The notes beneath the pieces were generated by a model. It was given only the letters and a program-made list of their open reading frames with translations, was not told the DNA's origin and did no database searches. A stretch of 64,000 nt of DNA from Adiantum capillus-veneris (Eukaryota > Streptophyta > Polypodiopsida > Polypodiales > Pteridaceae). Shown here one piece after another: positions 55,037 through 64,000 of this stretch. Location of the stretch: the NCBI GenBank assembly GCA_014529385.2, contig CM043963.1, forward strand, positions 3,973,001-4,037,000, in the 5' to 3' direction. The translations under genes and the position numbers were made by a program. The first letter of the stretch is position 1. The number at the start of each line of letters is the position of its first letter.

Positions 55037-58000
55037 ATGGATCAGCCATCGGTCCGTCATCTGCTGAGCTGCATTGCTCTGCAGGCCATGCTTTTCTGGT
55101 CCTTGGGAAGATCGCAAGAACCCGGTAATCTTTCTCAGGACCACCGTGCATGCTACCTGTGTTTACACCACCCACAAGCACAACGTGCGGGCCTTTCTGA
55201 CGCCACAAGCATGCTATACTGTGTTTACTTCACCCCACAAGCATGCCAGTACACTAGAGAATTCCACACTTACAGGCCACAGTCAACGTACGATTCAAGC
55301 TCACCTCGCTACATTTTCATTTCATTGAATGTCGTATGCAGGCTTCCTGAGTATCGACTGTGGTTCTGATTCGGCATCCACCTACACCGACGCCAATGGG
55401 ATAGAGTGGGTTTCTGATTCAAATCTGATGAATGAGGGGACACCGATACAAGTAACCGGGGGAGACGACCCCTTGTTGGCGAACATGCGCTTGTTTGATG
55501 GCAATCAAAGCAAATACTGCTACAGTTTGAGCAACAGTGCTGTGGAAGCAGGAGCCTTCTTTCTGGTCCGAGTTGCAATTTGGGCCGGGATAACACCACC
55601 TTATACACCCAAAGATCCAGATGGATACTTCAGGTTCAAGCTGCTTGTGGATGCGAATGAATGGACTGAGGTGAGGTTCTCCTTTGGAAGCACCACTTGG
55701 CTGACTTCTGATATGTACACGCGTGCTCAGCGCAGCAGCATCAATGTATGCTTTGCCCGCAGCACCCCAGATGGGGATGCCCCTTTTATCTCTGCCTTGG
55801 AGCTTCGCCCTCTGCCCCCAACTCTCATCACAACAAGCACCATGAGTAAAACCGACACCATCTTTGTATGTCTTGGACATAATGATTATGGGGTCCCGGC
55901 CAACTCAAATGTCTCCTTGACCAGGTATTGCCTAATGTTTGCCCTAACTCTTGTACATGTTATCTCTGGAAGCATCAAAACATGGCATTTTTTTCGGAAC
56001 TAGGTACCCCCTTGATTCATTGGATCGGATATGGATCTCCTTTAAGGCATTGGCCACAGATCCTCTGAATATGACAACCTTGCCAATTGATGTCGGACAA
56101 CAGGATGAACCACCTATCAGGATTTTGCAAAACAGTTTTATGGGCAATCCTTGGTTCACCATCCCATTCTCTGACTTGGATCCCGACTCCGAGTACGCTT
56201 TGGTATTTTACTTTGCAGAGATTGACCCAGCAGTGACTGCCTCTGATCAGCGCACATTCAACATATATGCAAATGACAATATACTAAACACTGAAGGAGC
56301 TATAGACGTGTTTGCACAAGTAGGATCAAACAGTGCTTATGGCTATGGAACTGCAATCTTTCCTAGCTCTACGGGTCACATTACCTTGAATTTCACTCCC
56401 ACAGCTGCCACCTCTATTTACCTACCTTTCCTTGCGGCTGCTGAGATCTTCGAAGTAAAATCGATGACACCTATCACCTCTGCAACTGCTGGTTGGTTAG
56501 CCTCCTAATCTTGTCTGATTTCATTTAATTTTTGCGGTTTCTGACTCTATGAAGGCCGTTGAGTCACACCGGCTGGAATGTTCTGCACTACAGGGCAGAG
56601 CGTACGTTCCGTAGGTACTACCAGAAGTTAGTCTGACGGAAATTTTGAAGCTATCAATGTTACACATTAAGTGTGTTACTTCTGTGTGATCATATGCACT
56701 TGACATGCATGGTGCTTCTCTAAGTAAAGGTTTGCTATATTGTAGCAGCACTTCACTTGTTACCCAAACATCATTCCCCTGAGGAGTGCTGTTAAGAATA
56801 CTTTCGAGAATACTGGAGGAGTTTATTGCGTTTTGTTCTGTGTGCAGTGAGTGCGATTGAAGTAATAAATCCCAGCCTCGGCTTAACTAGCTCCATTGGG
56901 GATCCATGCCTTCCGGTTGGGTACGGATACCCTTGGCTTAATTGTTCAGGGTCTTCTGGAATCACAGTAATGTAAGTGTAACATGGGGTTTTTTTGGTTG
57001 AAGTTGGTAATGGTGAGGCTGTAACTTCCTTTGACGCCATCTGTACTCTTATGGTTTGTCTTCAAGATCGCTATCGCAGTATGGCACGGGTGGTGAACTT
57101 CCTGGAGCTATTAACTCACTTTCCAATCTCACTGAAATGTAAGAATTTTGCACTGTCTTTCTACACAAAGCATCTTCACGGTGGTCCATATTTACATATT
57201 TTTCTTTGTGTTTGGAGCAGGAGTGCTTGGACTGACATGAATTTTTTGATGTTTTTGTCTGTTTTTCAGACATCTGAATGGAAATAATTTACAAGGAGAA
57301 ATCCCTGATCTGAGTGGTCTACTAGACCTTGAAACTTTGTACGTTAGCTACATCCTTGTGAATAATTGGGGTGCTTGAAACAGAGTGCACAATTGCAGCT
57401 TGGCAATCTTGAAACAATCATATGTGGAACTTTGTGGCTTTTACAACTTGTTTTACAACCTTGCAGAGATCTCAGCAACAACAGACTCAGCGGCTCAATT
57501 CCTGATTCCTTGGCATTGCTCAAAAATCTAAAAGTTCTGTAAGTGTCAAATCCTTGCAAGTTTTTGACTCTGGTGTCAAATTCGGAGGCTGAGAAAAAAG
57601 AAACTATTCAAATGAAATTTCTAGTACTGGCAAAAAGAGAGCAAATGATCAAGTGTCTTGGCAAATCAAGAACTACTGACACATCAAACCAGTGTAATTT
57701 AAAGGTGTTCCTAAGTATCGACCAAGAGGAATTAGCATGCATGAAAGGAACCCCCCAAAGCACACACCCACATGGCCGAGACCAAGGTGACGCAGTAGGA
57801 GTGCTGAAACTCAAACAAAATTGACTATACCACTTGTCAGTTAAGCTATCCAATGTTGAAGAAAGAGCACTAGATACACATCTAGTTTACGGTTTAGGCT
57901 GCAACATAAAAAAATCTCCTAACATAATCATCTGTATCCTCAGTGTAGAGCCCTTGATGGTTGGAAACTTTAGGTTCACTCTAGCCCCGTCACTTGGTGA

Positions 58001-61000
58001 CCCAATTCTTGGGTTGCCTTTGGTTTGGTTCATCAGATCTTCATTATGAATACTGATGGATTATCCATTCGGATCAGAATTTCAACAGATACACTCACTT
58101 CTATTCTCAGTTCAATGGCTACAATTGTGGCATGCTGATTGGTATGCAAAGTGGTTGAAGAGGGATGTCAGCGACATAGCTTCTGGACTTACTCAAGGCT
58201 GCCTTACACCACCTATTCCTAGGACAATGATGGTCTGGAGAGGATGCTTCAAGGTTTAGTTTGACATATCTTATGAGGCTAGCTGCCTACCATTGGCATA
58301 TATAGATCAGTCCCCTTAGCTTCAGAAGAGCTAACTGTTACCTGTACACGTGGAGGCAAGGAATGTGTGTAGCTAGCCTCGGCGATGACGATCTTGCAGT
58401 ACAGTGAGATTTCCATGCTTATCGCCAGAATTTCATTTGTATATTATAGAGATTGGTAGTAGTCTTGGTGACATTGTGTTGGTGAGGGTGGTTCACCTTC
58501 TGATGGTGTATACACCCCCACTCTCATATTGATTCTTCGCGCCTCTCATGGGAAGAATCCTCCTAGATCTATAAAGGTAGCAAAAAGCTCTGTTCCAATC
58601 CAAAGAGTTCTGTGCTAGGAACTCATCTGCCTGATGTGATGTATGAAATTGAGCTCTGAAACAGCCTCTCCCCATTAGGAGACATCCACAATCTTGATAT
58701 TGAGCTTGCCGACCAAAGAATTAGGGCCTTAGATGGTCTCGAAGTTTCCTTGTAGACGGCCTATAATCAACCACCTTATAGCAAGCTTCCAATGAAGTCA
58801 TCGAATCTTTGATCATGTCTGCACTTGCACCATATAAAAAAATAAAGGCAGGCAGGAAATGTGCAAACAGAGACCCTTCCAAATGCACAAACCAATAGGA
58901 CTGGCATCAGAATAGAAGATCCGATCACCTGCGTATCAATGCAACCAGGGCTCACATGCTGCCTTTAAATTTAATTTCAGGTACTTGCAGAACAATAATT
59001 TGACAGGAGAGATACCTGCTGCTCTACTACAACGCAGACAAGCAGCCCAGTTGACGTTTGAGTATGTCTTCGATCAGTTGGAATTTGAATAGAAAAGGAA
59101 AAGGATTTGAGATGAACTAGTTGGTTAAAGAGAGTGCTTTCTACACTTGTTCATGTTTGGTGTAAATTTTCTTTGTTTTTCCTGTTTCGCATGCACATCC
59201 TGTGAAATTGGTTTTTTGTATCTATCTAGATTTTCAGGGAACTCGTTGTGTGAGAGCAACAGTGAGGAATGTGGCTCCCAACTCCCCCCTTCTACAACAT
59301 CAAAGAAGAGCAGCACTGGAGCAATTGTAGGAGGGGCAATAGCTGCAATCATTGTGGTGGCCATCCTCATTTGTATTTTTGTCTACTTCTTTTGTTGCAA
59401 GAAGAAACCACCTGTACAGGAGGATCCCAAAGTCGTCCTTCCTCGAGCCTCTCCAGAACAGGAACTTCAAATAAATCAAATGAATGAAAGAAGAAGCCCT
59501 GGTACATATTTCAACTCTCAATTAACACACATCCATGTTTGACCAACTAAATCAAGCCCTTAAAAGGAAGAAAAAGGATAGGAGACTTTTTGCTTCCATT
59601 CTCAAAGGTCAAGAGGGAGCTCCTTGGTGTCAGAAGCAAGAAGTGACTCATTTGTATATGCAGAGATGCTTGCTAAGTATAAAGTTTGAACACAAAGACT
59701 GATTTTGAATAATGATGCAGAGCAGATTTTAAGCACTGATGGATGAGATATTAATTTATTTCCAACTGTTTGTTCTGCCTTTGGCTTTCTATGGAGCTTC
59801 TTCTCATGTCCTGTTTCAATTTGGAAGCTTGCACATGGCGAGTTCAGTTGAGTTTTTTCTTATTTTTGCTTTCTGTTGATACCAGTTCTCAACAAGGCTA
59901 TGCCAAAGCTGGCTATCCAAGAGTTCTCCTATGAAGAGATCATAACAGCCACATATAATTTCTGCACCAAGCTTGGCCAAGGGGGATTTGGTCCAGTGTA
60001 CAAAGGCTGCCTCCAAGACGGTCTCTTGGTTGCTATCAAAGTTGCCTCAAACTCTGCAAACCAAGGAGCAAAAGAATTCTTGAATGAGGTAATTAGCACA
60101 AGTTGTATGTGTTATCTACTTCAGTTACGAAAGCTTGATTGCTATTTGGGTGCTTTCATACACAATTTCCCATGTTTTTCTATTTTACAGAGGACTATGG
60201 CACTTCTAATCTACAGAAGCATTTCTATAAAAATTAACTGCTCTTCTAATCTGACATTTTTTTGAAGGTTGATCTTCTATCGCGGGTACACCATAAAAAT
60301 CTTGTTGGGCTCCTAGGTTTTTGCAATGAAGAAAAGCTGGTACTTGTATATGAGTTCATGTCGAATGGGTCCTTGTTTGATTGTCTTCATGGTGAGTTCA
60401 CAAAATGTCTACTTGTAGCAATAAGAATTTTTGTGACTGTTGGATGGTATAGTTAAAATGCTCTGACTTGGGGCAATTTATTTAAGGTCCATATTTGAGG
60501 GCTTCCCCCTTAGCATGGCGCACACGTTTGAGGATTATGGTTGATGCTGCACAAGGTAATTCACTTAGAAACAGTGGTTTTTGTGCTTGCATGTAGCTCG
60601 GGCATTTGTGTTTGCATGCGAGTCTGCTTGCACATGTGTTTGTGTCTGTATCTATGTTGCATGCTAGTGTGCATATTGCTAAGCTTTTTCCTCCTAGTCA
60701 TGAGATATGAAAATGCAGGCTTAGATTACTTGCATAATGGATGCAACCCTTGAATCATTCATAGAGATGTCAAGAGCAGTAACATTCTAGTGAATGAGAA
60801 GATGGAAGCCAAGATATCAGATTTTGGAATCTCAAGAGACTACATAATGAATGAAACTGGAGCCCTGTCGACGACTTTGATGGGTAGCATGGGATACATG
60901 GATCATGAGTAAGTAACAACTTAGCAGACAATGCCTTGCTTAATTCTCTTCTTTTTGTCGTCGCATTTTCATGACAATTGAGAGTGTATGGTTATGGTTA

Positions 61001-61974
61001 TGGTTATGGTGATAAGTAATTCTTTTTGTAAACATATACTTGCAAATGAAAATGAGCTGTGAACTTGTTTAAGGTCAACTTCAGTAGTTGGTTGTGATGG
61101 ACCTTTTTATTTCCATTTTGAGCAGCTGTCCTCCTTTGTAGCAGTTCATTTTTTCTCTAGAATAACATGATTTTCATCAATGTTACAGGTACATGTCCAG
61201 TATGAAGTTGACGGAGAAAGTGGACATATATAGCTTTGGGGTGCTGCTTTTTGAGGTTGTATGTGGGAAAAACGCTATTTTCATAGACGCTTCTCAACAG
61301 CAGACCAATATTGTGGAGTGGGTAATGCTGTCAGACTCTCTCCTTATTCAATTAACGTATTTTTTAATTTTGTCAATAGACTAATTATATATCTATAGCT
61401 AGCGTTTATTTACTGATGGAATGAGATTATTGCTATATGGGCACAAGCATTATCGCGCACCTGGTCCTACAGGTGCATAGTTTAATGGCACAACTTTGCT
61501 AGATTCTTATCATGGAATAATAAGAGATTCCTCAAATTTGCAATCACAATCAACAGAAATATCCATTAAATTGTCATATGCAAACATGTGCTGTTGATAT
61601 TGAGTCCCCCTTGCTCTCTTAACCCAAAATGTGGTTTTGAATATCTCATTGTTTGAGTGAACACTGACATGATTTTGGATGAACAGGCGAAAGCCTTCAT
61701 CAACCGTGGGGTGATTGACGAAATTGTGGACGTGTCCCTACATGGTCAATTTGATGTCCAGTCAGTTTGGAAAGTAGCAGAGGTTGCAGTGGCATGCGTA
61801 GAAGTTCCAAGCTCCAGGAGGCCCAAGATGAGTGAGATTTATCTTGAGCTAAAAGAAGCTGAGAGACTGGAACTTGAAAGTGGAGAAAGAAATGCTATCG
61901 ACCAGCCTTCAGTGGAATTCACAGGTAATAGCAACTATGGCGCTTTCTCCTACACACAGGTCAGTGCAAGGTAA
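55037..61974 (+). CDS. Malectin-like LRR receptor kinase gene with one in-frame TGA
   Basis: A single-pass membrane receptor Ser/Thr kinase of the LRR-I / malectin-like class. Fifteen exons: 55037-55124, 55342-55924, 56004-56491, 56848-56971, 57067-57138, 57270-57338, 57467-57538, 58981-59061, 59230-59501, 59886-60088, 60268-60391, 60487-60555, 60719-60908, 61189-61321, 61687-61974. All junctions are GT-AG and in phase; total about 951 codons. It has a signal peptide ([16 protein letters not shown]), a malectin-like domain ([11 protein letters not shown] to AAAEIFEV), [17 protein letters not shown] and [11 protein letters not shown], then about three LRRs in 69- to 72-nt exons. The transmembrane segment is [20 protein letters not shown] followed by VYFFCCKKK. 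The kinase has [34 protein letters not shown] and [16 protein letters not shown]; it ends QVSAR. TGA at 60751-60753 precedes IIHRD, so the product may stop at about residue 759. Ligand unknown. Confidence 0.88.
57539..58980. other. Large intron 7 of the receptor kinase, 1.44 kb
   Basis: It splits the LRR region between the third LRR exon and the last partial LRR exon, while other introns are 80 to 400 bp. Short frames inside (57543-57824, 57834-58049, 58056-58259, 58493-58675) show no recognisable domain. An old insertion could explain the length, but I see no terminal repeats. Confidence 0.6.
60751..60753 (+). other. Premature TGA in the receptor kinase catalytic loop region
   Basis: In exon 13 the reading is [23 protein letters not shown]. 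Related kinases have an amino acid here (often P, S, T or R). A CGA-to-TGA change would explain it. Everything downstream stays in frame to QVSAR and a TAA at 61972-61974. Confidence 0.85.
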
Positions 61975-62008
61975 GGTTTATTCATGCTCCTCTCAAATGG
62001 CTCAGTAA

Positions 62009-62270
62009 TTGCCATGGGCAGGCTAGAGGACTACATGAAACAACATCTATTCTTTGTCTCTTGCTGTTGAAGCTGTAAATTAATGGAGGCTTAAGCCACG
62101 GGCAAACCAGAGGACTACTCTCTTATTGTTGAAGCTGTAAAATTTGCAGACTTAAGCCATGGGCACGCTAGAGGAACACATAAAACAGCATGCTTTCTTT
62201 GTCTCTTGTAGTTGAAGCTGTAAATATACACAGGTTTAAGCCATGGGCAAGCTTGAGAAATTAAGCCATC
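62009..62270 (+). repeat. Imperfect tandem repeat downstream of the receptor kinase
   Basis: About three and a half units of 60 to 84 bp each start TTAAGCCATGGGCA or a variant and include GTTGAAGCTGTAAAT. They begin about 35 bp after the stop codon, so they probably lie in the 3' UTR or just beyond. The minus-strand frame 62115-62414 comes from this array. Confidence 0.8.
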
Positions 62271-62738
62271 TTTGCTAGTCAAGAAGCATGCAGGTAACAA
62301 AGAGGCAAACAAAGTATCCCTGTAATCACTGATCATCGTGACTGCATTAACCTCTTTGCTGCCATCGCCTCTCTTTTCTAACTTCTGCGACGGTTTCCAC
62401 TTCAACCATTTCATCTTGATGTGGGCTTCTTCTTCTTACACTGATATAAGCACTTAAGATCTCTTTTATCACAACATTTTCATGTCGCTCACCTACTCAC
62501 GGCTGAGCGAGGCCAATTGAGGGGCTCATGCACAAGCAAAAAAGGCGCAGCATGCATATGAGAGAGAACCCACCCAAAGTCTCATGCGCACTGCAGTTCC
62601 GGCCTTGCATGATGGTTGAGAGCACCACAATATGAGACAGAAAATAGAGGCGAGGCATTTCATTGGCACGACCCACTACTGGCTCATCTTTGTATAAAAC
62701 CAAGTAATTTCCTTACAGATTCAAATTGCAAGGCTTAC

Positions 62739-62774
<36 letters not shown>

Positions 62775-63732
62775 AGAAAAGAGTTTTGACGTCGGGGGGA
62801 GAGAGAGAGAGAGAGAGAAGTTAATACTTGTCCGCATGTGAACGCACGAAGGGATGTCAATGCTTTGTTATAAAAATGTAAATGAACGAACATAATATAA
62901 CGTCAATTGAAATCAACACGCGTCTCTATGTATTGATGGCCATGGCGTACTCGCGGCCCACTCTATCTAGATAAATGTCCTCTCTCTCTCTCTCTCCTCT
63001 CACTAACTTCTACATGGTATCATCGTAGCCTCCTCCTGGAGCGCCTGTGTGAGCCCACAACTTCTCCATGCTTTTGCTGATTGTCCTTACTTAACAATTC
63101 GTGCCACCCTGTCCAAGGCTTGCCTACGCTTAACCCAACCAGTTGCGTCCTCCTTCCCAGCTTCCTCTTGTAGAATCCACCAACTCGCTTCATGAAAAGA
63201 TTCGCTGCCTCGCAGGCTGCATGCTTAATCCCCTTAGCACCTTTCCTATTTCCTCTCGATTTCCTTATTAGACCCTTTGAAAGCAGGCCACACCCACTCC
63301 CAGCCCGTTGCATCCTACACTCCACCGCTAGTTAGTTTCAGCAAGGGTTTCAGCGGGTAGCCAACTGCCGTTACGGCTCAGCGTCCTCACCCGCTGCCTA
63401 CACCACGTCCTTGCCTTGCGCCATCTCCCCTCAGTACGCTCACTATCTTGGCCGCATGCTCCATCCCTTCCACTTGAACTGTTTGACCCTCTGAAAGCTA
63501 GCGCTCAGTAGTCAATATTATCACTTGCTTCAGGCACCTGTGCATGATTATCGCCTCGTAAGCGAGCCTTTTCATATCTGATGACTCAATATTTTTACTT
63601 AAAAAAAGGTTTCTTTTATAAAAAAGAATCATAATTGCTTGTGAAGAAAATGTTTCTTCAAGCAATGCTTTCCACGATGTCAACCTTTGCAGGTTTCGTT
63701 GAAGACTTATGCTTGTTCATAGAACGTGAGGA
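62271..63732. other. Intergenic region with GA tracts, no gene recognised
   Basis: GA microsatellites lie at 62742-62771 and near 62801-62818, and a CT tract at about 62980-62995. A degenerate primer-site-like word (ACATGGTATCATCG) is at about 63012-63025. The frames 62497-62703 and 63020-63325 on the minus strand have no motif. Confidence 0.4.
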
Positions 63733-63734
63733 TG

Positions 63735-64000
63735 ATCTTCAAGAAAGCTTCTCCAAGCCGAGAAAACAAGTATGTTAAAAAAGCTTTTAATGCAAATACA
63801 AGCGATGGAGCAGGTTTCAGAGATTCCAAGAGCATACAACGGAGACCTTGTTTTAGAGTTTCCTCCTACCATGGGGAAGGTGCACCATATGGATGCAATG
63901 GAGCATAAGTATGATCCTCATTTGTGGTCAAAGCCTCAAAAATTCAATATAGTTTTCCGTGGAGTTGTACGTCTTTGTCATTGTTTAGGATCTTTGAAGT
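63735..64000 (+). CDS. Possible exon or ORF running off the right edge, unknown
   Basis: After a TGA at 63733-63735 one frame stays open to the end of the window (about 88 codons). From the Met at 63790 it reads MQIQAMEQVSEIPRAYNGDL, VLEFPPTMGKVHHMDAMEHK, then YDPHLWSKPQKF. The composition looks protein-like, but I do not recognise a family. The competing frame at 63726-63908 closes earlier. It may be a host exon or a transposon piece. Confidence 0.25.

Noticed and set aside
60983-61012. TTATGG repeats resembling a telomere-like array
   Set aside because: Only about four units, not the plant TTTAGGG unit, and inside an intron of the receptor kinase.
63012-63025. Possible copia primer site (ACATGGTATCATCG)
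   Set aside because: The match to TGGTATCAGAGC breaks after 8 bases, and no LTR end or gag follows convincingly.

Overview
This window is plant nuclear DNA. It carries Ty3/gypsy and Ty1/copia LTR retrotransposons with initiator-tRNA-Met primer sites, an L1-like LINE, small TIR elements, and a 15-exon receptor kinase of a plant-only architecture (malectin-like ectodomain, leucine-rich repeats, transmembrane segment, Ser/Thr kinase, GT-AG introns). I cannot fix the species. A land plant with a repeat-rich genome fits, and a fern or other non-flowering plant is possible. No rRNA, tRNA, CRISPR, plasmid or organellar gene was seen.

Layout. (1) 1-11318: chromodomain-bearing gypsy family G. A 1602-bp LTR (718-2319, minus) sits between the 3' end of one copy's pol (2676-5097) and the leader and gag start of another copy (1-717). 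At about 5097 it meets, head to head, a badly decayed plus-strand copy (5098-11318). (2) 11319-14764: a second, unidentified LTR (11872-14013) rich in tandem arrays, abutting a pol fragment of another gypsy lineage that is itself split by a small TIR element. (3) 14765-19086: a third family-G copy, internally deleted so that its 5' LTR start is fused to RT, with a 174-bp TIR element inside integrase. (4) 19087-25598: gag debris, an LTR plus primer site, and minus-strand element Z. Z has a retropepsin-like ORF, a region of repeated W-x-P-K motifs, a C-terminal ORF, a polypurine tract and an LTR, but no RT or integrase that I can find. (5) 25599-33954: two copies of one copia family in inverted orientation, one truncated (A, plus) and one full length with stops (B, minus). 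(6) 33955-41592: element W, plus strand, a relative of Z, interrupted by copia C (35525-40636, minus). (7) 42992-49000: an old LTR interrupted by a structurally complete, non-coding LTR element (43511-48867) with 153-bp LTRs and a perfect AGATT target duplication. (8) 49190-53734: gypsy remnants, then a 5'-truncated LINE with a 16-bp target duplication. (9) 55037-61974: the only host gene recognised, a receptor kinase whose exons all join in phase except for one TGA just before the HRD catalytic loop. (10) 61975-64000: tandem repeats, microsatellites and a possible exon running off the edge.

Most of the window is nested transposon debris, and the order of several events can be read: copia C inserted into W, a TIR element into G3, the non-coding LTR element into an older LTR, and the LINE into anonymous DNA. 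The least familiar material is the Z/W family (retropepsin plus W-x-P-K repeats without RT) and the 5.4-kb non-coding LTR element.
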